Source: Leptobrachium leishanense
Taxonomy: Eukaryota; Chordata; Amphibia; Anura; Megophryidae
Assembly: GCA_009667805.1 (NCBI GenBank)
Contig: CM019070.1
Coordinates: forward strand, 58,470,735 to 58,534,734
Length of the DNA: 64,000 bases
Direction of reading: 5' to 3'
The translations under genes were made by a program, and so were the position numbers. The notes below the pieces were generated by a model. That model saw only the letters and a program-made list of their open reading frames with translations. It searched no databases and was not told the origin of the DNA. This document shows, piece by piece, positions 10,091 to 20,468 of this stretch (position 1 is its first letter; the number at the start of each line of letters is the position of its first letter).

Positions 10091-12112
10091 TTTTTTCGTA
10101 TTTCAAATTTTTTATTTTGCAACAAGTCATCAATATAATAGACATAGAAAGCATAGAACATATAATAAAGCCAATGATACAAAGGCCACGCAGGGCCATG
10201 GCAAGGAAAAAAATTGTGCAAGGAATTAAGTCATCAAGTAGGGTCAACAGAACACAATAAAAAGATATAAGCAAGTGCATCCGATATGAACAAGACACAT
10301 AACATCAAAAATCGTAAATGATCACAAGACTTAAAAGGGGAAGTTTAGAAGAGGGGGACAGTAGTGGGAGGAAGAGAGAAGTGTTATAAAGAGGGAGAGA
10401 GGACAGGTAGGGGAGATGAAAGGGAAGAGAAAAAAAAAGACTTAATAAAATTCCCCGATTAGACAGGGAGGTCGGGAAAGGCAGCCCAAAATAAAGTGGT
10501 AATCAGCAGCACGCCCCTGAGACCCCGCAGGGTAACAGAGGGCCACCGAGGGAACCACAGGGCATAGGTCACCGAAGGGCCGAGGGGACAGAGAGAGCCT
10601 AGGTGACTGTCCCACGGCTCACCCTCAGCGAAACCATACCTAAAATCCCAAAAATAATAAAAAAAAAACAAAAAAAAAAACAAACAATTTGAGGAGGGGA
10701 ATAAAGAAGGGGAAAAGCGGGGCAAAGAGAAAAAATAGAGGGGGGGAGAGAGAGAGGGGCATGAGGTCGCAATACAGCCGATCCAAGGAAGTCAAGGGTA
10801 AAAATGAGTAAAAACTTTCGACGTAGGCTGGATGGAAATGGAGAACAGTCAAGTTTCAGAGATTAGTCCGGTGCAGAAGGCAGCTCGTCAGGTGGAGACA
10901 GCGGTGGGTCCCCGTTAGCACCACTCAGGTGGCGCTGCAGGCCCAAAGCCGACAAGTGGGTCCGGGCCTCCTCCAGCGTCGAGGCTACCAGGACGTCAGA
11001 TCCCAGATGTATTAGTAGGGAGCCCGATACTCCCCAGCGGTAGCGGACCCCTCTAGCCCGTAGTATGGCCGTAACGGTTCCAAATCGTCGCCTGGCAGCT
11101 AGGGCTAGGAACGGGATATCCCGGTAGACCGTGACATCCAGTCCCTCAAATCTGAGAGGGGGAGCTCGGATCGTCGCCCCAGAAAGTGTTCTCTGATAAG
11201 GACATCTCCCAGTACTATAATGATGTCCCTCGTGGCATTCTGAGGGGCCGCCGCCGCCTTACGTACTCTAAGCGCAGAGAGCACCGGATCTGGGGCTTCT
11301 TCGGGGAGAGAAATGACGGCCCTTACCATCCTGTTGGCCAGTAAGTGGAGGTCCGAGGCAGGCAGAGCGTCCGTTATCCCCCTCAACCTCAGGTTCCGCC
11401 GTCTGTGTCGGGCCTCCATGGCCAGCAAGGCGGACTGCAATCCAGCAACCTGGACATGAAGAGCCGCAACACCGGTGCAGGCCTCCGCTTGTGATGTCTC
11501 CAGAGAGCAGGTCCTGGTATCAAGCACCACCACCTCCGCACGGAGGGAGGAGTGGTTGGAGCGTACCTCCTCAATCTCCCCGGCCCAGGAAGCGCGGGCG
11601 TCTGCCAAGAGGGCTCGGATGTCCCGCCTCGTCGCCGGAAGGTCCTCTGAGTCCTGCGGGGTAAGTTGGGAGACTCACGGGGTGTCGGCAGGGTCCACAG
11701 CACAAGGTGTCACAATTCCTGGGGAGCGAGGAAGTGTGTTTGCATCCCTTAGGCCCGCCAGTGAGACCCGAATGTCAGGAAGACGGGAGCAATCCTCCGC
11801 CGCTCCAACCTTCTTATCCCGTTTGCCCATTATCTGGTGGTACGCAGGAATGAAGGAGAAAGAGAGAGCACGAGGCAGCACGAGGCAGGAAAATGGCGGT
11901 CAGTGCCTTTTCACACCAGGCCCGAAGACAGTGCGGACGATTGCAAGTCCGGTTGGTAAAATTTAAACGCACAACCTGTCCTGGGGGCAGCTCTGTAGGA
12001 AAATAAAGCAGGGATATTCGATATGCAGCGAAAAGAAATGTAAAATCGGGGTAAGTCTGCAGGAGCTGCTCAGACATGCGACCGCTCTCTTCAGGCACCA
12101 AGCCACGCCCCC
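10091..12112 (-). mobile_element. Half-L1: L1-derived element with ORF1 only
   Basis: The insert runs on the minus strand from a GC-rich 5' UTR (about 12112) through ORF1 (11830 to 10863) and a ~770-bp purine-rich 3' UTR to a short poly(A) (T-run at 10089-10098). It is flanked by the 14-bp direct repeat gataaacgtatatt (10077-10090 and 12113-12126). No endonuclease or RT is present between ORF1 and the tail, although both ends are intact. That is the layout of mammalian HAL1 (half-LINE) elements, which are mobilised in trans by full L1s. Confidence 0.8.
10863..11830 (-). pseudogene. L1 ORF1 of the half-L1, one stop and one frameshift
   Basis: Starts MGKRDKKVGAAED at 11830. TGA at 11675-11677 interrupts the frame; it reopens as RDIRALLADARASWAGEIEEV, with a coiled coil and the RRM block MEARHRRRNLRLRGITD. 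A frameshift near 11165-11185 moves the remainder to another frame, which reads LRFEGLDVTVYRDIPFLALA, AARRRFGTVTAILRARGVRY, RWGVSGS and so on to TAA 10863-10865. Here the RYRWG junction is intact, unlike the first L1 ORF1 in the window. About 322 codons in all. Confidence 0.8.
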
Positions 12113-12966
12113 GATAAACGTATATTGATGCTGTGGCAGATGATGAATACACAGAGGTACACTGGTAAATTTGAAACATACACGGTCTCTGGTAACAGCA
12201 ATGGTAAATGTAGTATCACGGTGATCTTGGGCAATCTCTCCAGGCCTTGCAGAAAGTGGTTCACAGTGATGAACTGGTACAGCTGAATATAGACTCCGTC
12301 TCAGGAAACAGCAGATAATGTACCTGGGACCACACAGCAGTAGTTAAATGCAGAGGCTGGATATCCAGGAGATGAAGTGCAGGATCAACAGCAAGCAAAA
12401 CTGGAACAAAGATACAAATAATATCCAGGAGCTATAGAGGCGGACCCTCTCACTAGCACAGCAGGTAGAACAATGCCAGAACCTGGAGGAAAGGGCGTGC
12501 CCTGGTTTTATGCAAAGCACACAGGCTTCTAGAACAGGAGTTAACCCTTGGTGGATACAGACAGGGAGAAATGGAAAGCCAGACTGACCACAGCAAGTTC
12601 CCAGGCCTGAGGCATGACATGTTGCATGATGGGGAGGAACAAGTCCTAAATGGTTCTGGGGTTATATTTAGCAAACATATTAAATGTATAGTGGTGTTTT
12701 CTTCTTAATAGCATAATTTTAATTTTTAGGGATTAAAGAGTGTTTTATTTTCATGTAATTAATGGGTTAATTAGGCCTTAATTTTTATGCACATGTTTGA
12801 GCATTTTATCAGATTTGTTTTAGAATTAATAGAGTTTTTTCTGGTTTTACACTTGGCCATTGTACCTGATTTTTTATTATTTTTCATCTGTAGAGGAAAA
12901 AATAAGTATTTTTTTGTGCAAGGACATAGTTCGCACTCTTATAGGATGACGTTAACCTTGCTATTC

Positions 12967-13426
12967 GTAACACATTGCGGATCTAATTACCATATAACAT
13001 ACTCATAACTTTATACTCCTCATCCCGGAGGTGTACCTACACCTTTTATACGTACTTCTCATTCATCAAGGGATGGTCATAAATTTAAAAGTGGATTCTT
13101 TTGATGTATATTTTTATTTTTATTTTCCACATATAATCATTGTACCTCTAAAATTAATTATACTACTTATTTTAACATCTAAGTTAGTGTACCAGTGTTT
13201 TATTAAAATAGGTAAATTATTATGCTCTTTTCAGTCTCGAATTAATATTTAAAATTTAGCATATTCTCTAATGTATTTAAAGTGCTTTAAACGTATCTCA
13301 AAGTATATTATATATAGTGTGTCAATAATAATATAAACATATTAATATATGTGTAGGTACACCTCCGGGGGGAGGAGTATAAAGTTATGAGTATGTAATA
13401 TGGTAATTAGATCCGCAATGTGTTAC
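12967..13426. repeat. 76-bp inverted repeat with 308-bp spacer
   Basis: 12967-13042 and 13351-13426 are reverse complements with about three mismatches (gtaacacattgcggatct ... and its complement). The spacer is AT-rich and noncoding. It could be a small TIR element inside the PLE tail; no target duplication was seen. Confidence 0.8.
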
Positions 13427-13863
13427 GGACATGCGGATACTATTGGGGGTTAAAAAGTTATGGGATAGAGATCCTTTATATTTTCCTTCCATTTGATTTT
13501 TATTATAAACGTAAAGTAGAGGCAACGATAGGGAGCCTCTGCATGGAAAGGATGGATCCCCCATGTGTTCTTTATCTATGCCGATGAGATGTTCGGCGAG
13601 ATCGCGAACATCAGCTTAGTTCCGCGTTCCAGGGTGAAACGTGGAACTATTATGTAATTTAAAAATGGCCGACGAGCCAATGATACTTCCGCGTCTCACG
13701 GTGGTAGTGGGAGATAGCGCACATGCGCAAAGATGGCGGACGGCAATTTTATATCAGGTGTATTAAATAACACACCAAATGATTTTAATTGATCTATTAT
13801 TGATTGTCTTGTGATTGTTTAAACACTATATATATGGTAACAGCGAGAGCAACATGTAAGAAC

Positions 13864-13901
13864 ACCAGCTGAAGAAGTCTGTTGACGAAACGCGTTCTGG
13901 T
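13864..13901 (+). ncRNA. Hammerhead ribozyme-like motif in PLE tail (copy 2)
   Basis: Stem I ACCAG (13864-13868) / CTGGT (13897-13901), core CTGAAGA (13869-13875), extra A (13876), stem II GTC (13877-13879) / GAC (13884-13886) with a TGTT loop, GAAA (13887-13890), minimal stem III (AC/GT) and T13896 at the cleavage position. All invariant core positions of a type I hammerhead are present apart from the inserted A, which also occurs in the two other copies in this window. Confidence 0.65.
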
Positions 13902-14205
13902 AGATATACTTTGTTATGTTGTTTTAAGAAATAAATGGTTTTAAAACTCGCTGTTTGCCTTAAGGATTCCTGACAAAGAAGGTGCGGGGGGGTACCTTAT
14001 AGTCCATATGCCTATTTAATAGAGCCATTTTGGGGCTCTGGAGCATGAAAACATCTACGGGGACTGAGAGGACCATCCAAAGAAGGTTGAAGGGCCCCTG
14101 AAGAGGTTTGCATAAGTCCCTTAAAGCAACATAAACTAGAGCCGGGTTGGGCTCTATAAAATGTGAGTTGATCACTTTTGTAACCATATCCCCAAGTAGA
14201 ATTAC

Positions 14206-14798
14206 TGTCAGGTCCTGGCAGACGCCATGCTGCTTCCCCGACTCATCAGACTCACCAGGGTCCCGCTTGCGTCTTCCGAGGTGGCGTGGAGGTGAAGCGC
14301 CGCTCTCTCGGCCGGGGTGCGTGGGCTGTCGGGTCTGGGCGCTGGCTGCGGGGTCCTCCTCCTGTCCAAGATGGCGGGGACTCCTCGTGGTTCCGGCGTT
14401 CGGGCAGGTCGGTGTGCGCACGGCGGGTTGGGCAGAGGCGTGGCCTCGGCATCCACGATAGGAGCGGCATTTGCGGTGACGCTGGAGATCTCTCCCACTG
14501 CTCCAATCAGCTAGGAGGGGACTGGAGAGGTGGGGCTAGTGGGTAGGCGGGACTGGCTCCTTACTCCCTATAAAACCCCTGAGTGCCAGAGACAAGACAC
14601 TCATTTGTTTAGTGCTATCCTTGCAGTAAGAGCTTTCTACATTAACCCCTACCTTCCTGAGTATTGGTTATCTGATTCCTATACCCCTCCTGGGTCATCT
14701 TAGTGGCCTTCTCCTTGTATCCCCTCCCATGTGCTATTGATACCACGTTGCCGACCTCAGCTATACTCTCTACTACGACTCTCGCCGCCAGCCCTGAC
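14206..14798 (+). repeat. 5' LTR of the chromovirus
   Basis: Starts TGTCAGGTCC. Homology with the 3' LTR runs to 14751; the true end may be near 14798 (...CCCTGACC), after which the leader begins. A CTATAAAAC box lies at 14569-14576, the likely promoter of the genomic RNA. A downstream C-rich stretch leads to the gag start at 14905. Confidence 0.8.
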
Positions 14799-14904
14799 CC
14801 CGGGAACATCTAGACTATTCTCCTTGCCTAATCCTTGGAAACCACGTCTTCATCATCCCCTTCTCCGCATCCTGGGTTCCACTTCCAGCTCCCTAACATA
14901 ACGA

Positions 14905-15918
14905 ATGAGCCTCACTACGGAATCCGCGGAGCTGGCCAAAGCCTTGACTACCTTAACACGTCAGATGGGGTCACTATCGCAATCTCTACAGGAGATGCAG
15001 TCAAACCAGGTGCAGATTCAATCACAGTTACAGGATCTCCAAGCTGGGTGGCCTGGTCCTACTACGCCTCTACCTTGGTCATTTTTTGCTTCTTCAGTAC
15101 CTACAGGAGGTGATTCCCCTACCCCAGAACCAGAAGTATCCACACCAGAACGCTTCAACGGAGACCGAAAACAGTTCCAAGACTTTATAATAACGAGCTG
15201 TCTCCTGTATTTTTCGCTTAAACCTCTTACCTACATTACCGATCATGTAAAGATCCAAATGGTAATCACCCTGTTGACAGGAGAGGCACGTACTTGGGCC
15301 CATACCTTGATACATACCCAAGATCCCGCTTTGAACTCTTGTCTGTCATTCATGGCCGCCATGGAAACGATGTTCGGTGATCTGTTCAAAATGGATACTG
15401 CCCAAACTGCGATTCGAGCCTTGAGACAAGGGAGGCACCCTGTCGAGGAGTATATTACTTCCTTCAAGAAGTACGCTCTGAATACCGCCTGGAACGAAGC
15501 CGCCCTGGTGGATCAATTCCGAAGGGGATTGGCGGACCACATAAAGGATGAGGTAGCCAGAGGAGAATGTCCTTGACTTCTTGAGGAGATCGTTCTACTG
15601 TCCATTTCCGTCGACCGCCGGTGGTGTGAACGCCAACAAGAAAGAAACACCAGTTCTCAACTCTCCCTACCACCCCCGGCGCGGAGAACTGGTCCTTGCC
15701 CTCCATGGCTTTTGGCTCTACCTCCTACCTCTTCTTCACCACCTACATCCTCAGAGGAGCCTATGCAGATTGGATTAACACGAGGTCACCTGCCCCCTCC
15801 TGAGTTGGAGCGGCATAGAAGAGAAAACTGTTGCCTCTACTGTGGAGGACTAGGTCATGTGGCTAGAGCCTGTCCTGAGAAAAACAGATCCAGAGGTAAG
15901 CCTCTATTTCCTGTATGA
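14905..15918 (+). pseudogene. Gypsy Gag, one internal stop
   Basis: The first 223 residues hold a coiled coil (LTRQMGSLSQSLQEMQS) and a retrotransposon-type capsid region ending RRGLADHIKDEVARGECP. TGA at 15574-15576 stops the frame, but the same frame continues and includes a CCHC zinc knuckle, CLYCGGLGHVARAC, at about 15832-15873. It ends at TGA 15916-15918. Gag would assemble cytoplasmic particles around the element RNA. Confidence 0.85.
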
Positions 15919-18163
15919 GTCACAGATTCTCCCCCTGACTCCACACATCTTCTCTCTCTTGAAATTGTCTTGCAGTGGGACGACAAGAAGATCCCCCTCC
16001 GCGCAATAGTTGACTCCGGAGCCAGCAGCTGTATCATCGATTTTTCTCTTGCTCACTGTTTGTGTGTTCCTGTGCACAATAAAAAATATCCTATAAAGAT
16101 ACAGGTTGTGGACGGATCTTCTTTAAGTTCTGGGGTAGTCACCCAAGAAACGTTACCCATTAAGGTATTGGTTAGACCTCGTCACCAAGAGATCCTCTCC
16201 TTCGACTTAGTCCCTTCACCTATGTTCCCGGTGATATTAGGTATACCCTGGCTTAGACAGCATGATCTGATAATACAATGGTCCACGGGACTGGTTACCT
16301 TCTCATCTTCTTATTGCAGCCAGAAGTGTCTGGAATCCTCTCCTCTGTTATCCGTCAATATGATACTAGACACGAATATGAGAAGAACCGAGGTACAGCT
16401 ACCTACTTGTTATCAAGGGTATAAGGACGTGTTTGATGAGAAAGGAGTAGAGACCCTTCCTCCGCAACGCAAATACGACTGCCCCATTGATCTCCATCCT
16501 GGGGCTGTTATACCTTTCAGACGCATCTACCCCCTCTCGACCCCTGAACTCGAAGTGCTCAAAGTCTACAACTTCTCCGGCACGGGCAGGAATATTCTTC
16601 ATAGGGAAGAAAGATGGGGGACTTCGCCCGTGCGTCGATTTTCGTGAACTGAACCACATCACTATTAAAAATCGATATCCATTGCCGCTTATTCCAGAAC
16701 TCATGGAACGTCTCCAATCTGCCACAATATTCTCCAAAATAGACCTAAGAGGAGCCTACAACCTCGTTCGTATCCGTAAAGGAGATGAATGGAAGACTGT
16801 ATTCCGCACTCACTATGGTCACTTTGAGTACGTGGTAATGCCCTATGGGCTTTGTAATGCTCCAGCAACGTTCCAGCATTTGGTGAACGATATTTTCAGA
16901 GACCTGTTAGATCGTTTTGTGGTGATATAGTTGGATGATATCTTGATATATTCACCCACAGTGGAAGAGCATCGGAAGAATGTGAAAGAGGTCCTTTCCC
17001 ATCTTCGCAATCACCAGCTATATGCCAAGTTGGACAAATGTTCCTTTGACCAATCACGCATTCCCTTCCTAGGATATATCCTTTCTCCCGGCAAACTCGA
17101 AATGGACCCAGAAAAGGTGTCTGCAATATACTCCTGGCCCACTCCCACAAACAACAAAGAAGTCCAGAGGTTTCTTGGATTCACAAATTTCTACAGAAAA
17201 TTCATTAGAAACTTTTCCCATCTAGTACAACCCCTTACCAAACTTACCAAAAATCATGAAAAATTCATATGGGCAGAGGACACTCAAAAAGCCTTTCTTA
17301 AATTGAAAAACCTGTTCACAAACGCCCCGATCTTAGAACAACCGGATCCTAGTCATCCCTACTTTCTCGAAGTAGACGCCTCAGAGAGTGCCACCGGTGC
17401 CATCCTATCACAAAGGAATCTCAACAGTGGCAATTTACACCCTATAGCCTTTTATTCGAAAGGTCTGAACCCTGCTGAAAAAAGATATGATGTTGGAGAC
17501 AAAGAACTACTAGCAATTAAGCGCGGATTTGAAGAATGGAGACATCTTCTGGAGGGATCCCTATACCCCATTACAGTGTACACCGATCACCAAAACCTTG
17601 AACATTTAAAAACCGCCAAACGTCTTCGACCTCGGCAAGCCAGGTGGGCCTTGTTTTTCACGAGATTCAACTTCCACATCACGTACAGACCTGGTAGTAG
17701 TAACGGGAAAGCGGACGCCTTATCCAGGCCAGCCATCATGGTTGTTGTCGACCGGTACTCAAAAATGGCTCACTTCATCCCGATACCAGGTCTGCCTACT
17801 GCCAGTGAAACGGCATCGCTATTCCTTAAAGAAATTATTATTGTAGACTCCGTGGTGGAGACATCCACTCCTACGATCTTACAGCAAAAACACTTTATGA
17901 CAGTCCAGTCGGCCCTTCTTACCAAACTTAAAAAAGGTACAACACCCTTCAAAGATCAGTCATCTCAAGATCAATGTCTTTATGTCTCCCCAGAAAACCT
18001 AATGGAAGTACTAAAAAACATTCACGACTCCCCCATGGCAGGGCACGGAGGCATAAGAAAGACGCTCCAAAGAGCTCGCCGATTATACTGGGCCATCACT
18101 CAAAAAGGATGTTACGGATTATGTCCGTACTTGTCCAACGTGCAACATGATGAAGTCACCTAA
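15919..18163 (+). pseudogene. Gypsy Pol: protease, RT, RNase H (broken)
   Basis: Protease signature VDSGASS near 16009-16030. RT fingers and palm in another frame from about 16560: [37 protein letters not shown]. The catalytic LDD box follows directly on TAG 16928-16930, where the family has an aromatic residue. RNase H shows [45 protein letters not shown] and [15 protein letters not shown]. After this, 17733-17842 is a duplicated piece of the integrase core. The integrase zinc-binding region ([17 protein letters not shown]) follows, then the frame shifts near 18140. Confidence 0.9.
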
Positions 18164-18379
18164 GTGTAAACCGGTCGGACTTTTACATCCCCTACCTGCC
18201 GCTTCAGCACCATGGAAAGACCTGTCAATGGATTTTATAGTAGATCTTCCACCTTCTCAAGGAAATACAGCCATCATGGTTGTTGTCGACCGGTACTCAA
18301 AAATGGCTCACTTCATCCCGATACCAGGTCTGCCTACTGCCAGTGAAACGGTATCGCTATTCCTTAAAGAAATTATTTG
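17729..18379 (+). repeat. Integrase-core segment present twice
   Basis: About 113 bp starting cagccatcatggttgttgtc occurs at 17729-17842 (between RNase H and the integrase zinc-binding region) and in its proper place at 18265-18378, with one mismatch (ggcatcgc / ggtatcgc). Both edges share short microhomology (cagccatc; gaaattatt). Confidence 0.9.
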
Positions 18380-19275
18380 TCTTCATGGTGTCCCTTCTTC
18401 AATAGTCTTGGACAGTGGGGTCCAGTTCACCTCGAAGGTCTGGTCAGCCTTTTGTCAGGCTCTCAATATAAAAATACGCCTTTCATCGTCCTATCATCCA
18501 CAATCCAACGGACAAACGGAAAGGGTAAATCAACAGTTGGAACAATATCTAAGATGCTACTCTAGTTATCAGCAGGATGATTGGAACAACCTTCTTCCCA
18601 CAGCAGAATTTGCATACAATTCACAAGTCCACTATTCCATCCGTAATACTCCGTTCTTCGTAAACTACAGGTTTCATCCCTCTATCCTCCCAGATCTTCC
18701 AACAACGAGTCCAGTCCCCGAGGTCAACAAACGACTACAACACCTTCAGGACTGTCGTCAACAAATCATTGTGGCCTTAAAAGAAGCACAACAACAGCAA
18801 AAACGTTACGCTGATAGGTTGCGAAACCCCGCTCCGGTCTATAAAGAAGGAGACCAGGCTTGGCTCTCCACTAGAAATCTAAGTCTGACCTGTCCAACAA
18901 AAAAATTGGGTCCTAGGTTCTTGGGTCCATTCCCCATTCTATCCATACAGTCCCCAGTCTGTGTTCACCTCAAATTACCCCCTTCCATGAAGATACGTCC
19001 GATATTCCACGTCTCGCTCTTGAAACCACACGTCCCAGATCGATACGTTCAGAGACACAAGACACCTCCATCTCCAGTCCTAGTGGACGACGCAGAGGAG
19101 TTCGAAGTAGAAGCCATATTAGACGCTTGATGGCATCGTAGACGACTCGAGTACCTTGTACACTGGAAAGGCTATGGCCCTGAGGAATGTTCTTGGGAAC
19201 CGGTGACCCTGATTCCTGCTCCTCGGTTGGTTTCCGCCTTCCATCGGCATTACCCAGGTAAACCGGCCCCGAGGC
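18147..19275 (+). pseudogene. Gypsy integrase core plus chromodomain
   Basis: The 18147-19130 frame encodes the integrase catalytic core: MDFIVDLPPS (first Asp), IVLDSGVQFTS (second Asp) and HPQSNGQTERVNQ (Glu), then a GPF-type C-terminal domain (KLGPRFLGPFPI and FHVSLLKP). TGA 19128-19130 separates it from an in-frame chromodomain, [20 protein letters not shown]. The chromodomain defines the chromovirus lineage and in the family directs insertion to marked chromatin. The canonical D-R-G at the second Asp reads D-S-G here. Confidence 0.9.
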
Positions 19276-19307
19276 GCCCCCGGAGGTCGCACCTTCAGGG
19301 GGGGTTC

Positions 19308-19839
19308 TGTCAGGTCCCGGCAGATGCCATGCTGCTTCCCTGACTCATCAGACTCGCCATGGTCCTGCTTGCGTCCTCCGAGGTGGCGTGGAGGTGAAGT
19401 GCCGCTCTCTCGGCCGGGGTGCGTGGGCTGTCGGGTCCAGGCGCCGGCCGCGGGTTCCTCCTCCTGTCCAAGATGGCAGGGACTCCTCGTAGTTCGGGCG
19501 GGTCGGCGTGCGCACGGTAGGTTGGGTGGGGGCGTGGCCTCGGCATCCACGATAGGAGTGTCATTTGCAGTGACGCTGGGGATCTCCCCCACTGCTCCAA
19601 TCAGCTAGAAGGGGGACTGGAGAGGCGGGGCTAGTGGGTAGGCGGGACTGGCTCCTGACTCACTATAAAACCCTTGAGTGCCAGAGACAAGACGCTCATT
19701 TGTTTTGTGCTATCCTTGCAGTAAGAGCTTTCTACATTAACCCCTACCTTCCTGTGTATCTGATTCCTATACCCCTCCTGGGTCATCTTAGTGGCCTTCT
19801 CCTTGTATCCCCTCCCATCTGCTATTGATACCACGTTGC
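19308..19839 (+). repeat. 3' LTR of the chromovirus
   Basis: Starts TGTCAGGTCCCGG just after a G-rich polypurine tract (19297-19304). It matches the 5' LTR to ccacgttgc at 19839 and then stops, about 45-50 bp short of the probable 5' LTR end. It carries the same ACTATAAAAC box (about 19664-19673). The two LTRs differ by point changes and a short indel, so the insertion is not recent. Confidence 0.85.
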
Positions 19840-20463
19840 TTGACATGACTGTGTATAATCTGCCTACCGTTGAGTATCTCACTGGCGATACGTTGTCTTT
19901 TTGTATATTTTTTTTTCTGTTTACGCAATAGTTTTTCCAGCGTTCAGAAGAAAAAAAATGACAAAATTAATAGAAAGGATCTCCAAATAAAATAATTAAT
20001 ATTTTTGTTGACGATCAAATTCAATTTATGACACGTTAAAATATAATATTAGAGAGATTATTTTTTTCTTTAGAATTAGGTAGAATGTGAACATTCCAGA
20101 TAATTTATTCGGATGCACTAATTTTCTCTCTAGTGGAGTAAAGTTATGTCCATTTGAGGAAGAAAATATGGTTTAACAAATATTTTGTCTTCCTTTATTT
20201 CACTGTAACTGATCTCTATGAATAATGACAATGACTCATGAGAACAGGTAACAAGTTGAGTCATCGGGAACTTCTCTGACTGTTTTACTGCCACATCTCT
20301 TCATCTCTACATCCATCCCACTATGAGGATTTCACCATCCATGTAGCAGTGCAAGTTTTTTGCAATTTATTTGGAATATTTACTTTTCTGGTTACCTTTG
20401 CAGCTTTGTCATCATGCCAATTATTTTCTGTGCACTGATTAATAGTTGACTTGCTTTTCCTGA
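19840..20463. other. Gap, nothing recognised
   Basis: AT-rich sequence between the Gypsy 3' LTR and a solo LTR; no coding region or repeat boundary supported. Confidence 0.5.
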
Positions 20464-20468
20464 AATGG

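Larger units (their letters stand above)
9971..12619. mobile_element. Solo LTR split by an L1-derived insertion
   Basis: The two outer pieces, 9971-10076 and 12127-12619, read as one sequence once the L1 insert and its duplicated target are removed. The joined unit is about 613 bp, begins TGTCAGGGTGG and ends GGCATGACA, and is flanked by GGTTG / TGTTG (4 of 5 matching). TG...CA ends and a 5-bp target duplication fit an LTR left by recombination. Orientation is not certain; on the minus strand it would begin TGTCATGCC and holds a CATAAAA box. Confidence 0.6.
12620..14205 (+). mobile_element. PLE 3' region (plus), no coding part left
   Basis: AT-rich 3' UTR-like sequence, a GC-richer block with an atgcgcaaagatggcggac patch (13730-13745), a hammerhead motif (13864-13901) and a downstream tail (13960-14050). 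The patch, the hammerhead and the tail occur in the same order, reverse-complemented, in the PLE at 25500-29420 (for example atagagccat...ggctc next to the hammerhead). This assigns the block to the same PLE family. It is cut at 14205 by the Gypsy LTR. Confidence 0.65.
14206..19839 (+). mobile_element. Ty3/Gypsy chromovirus with two LTRs
   Basis: Two direct LTRs flank gag, protease, RT, RNase H, integrase and a chromodomain in standard Gypsy order. Gag and pol begin in one shared frame. Breaks: TGA 15574-15576, TGA 15916-15918 (may be the natural gag end), a frameshift near 16560, TAG 16928-16930, a frameshift near 18140, TGA 19128-19130. The sequences flanking the LTRs (attac before, none matching after) do not form a target duplication, so the 3' end may be truncated. 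Confidence 0.9.

Noticed and set aside
13621..13660. Possible further hammerhead around gtgaaacgtgg
   Set aside because: No CUGANGA box or stem II partner at the right spacing.
14147..14546. Several open frames on both strands near the Gypsy 5' LTR
   Set aside because: They are GC-rich shadows within the LTR, repeated at the 3' LTR (19310-19608), with no domain support.
19835..19850. ttgaca as the end of the Gypsy 3' LTR with a target duplication
   Set aside because: The following bases (tgact) do not match the bases before the 5' LTR (attac), so the end is not proven.
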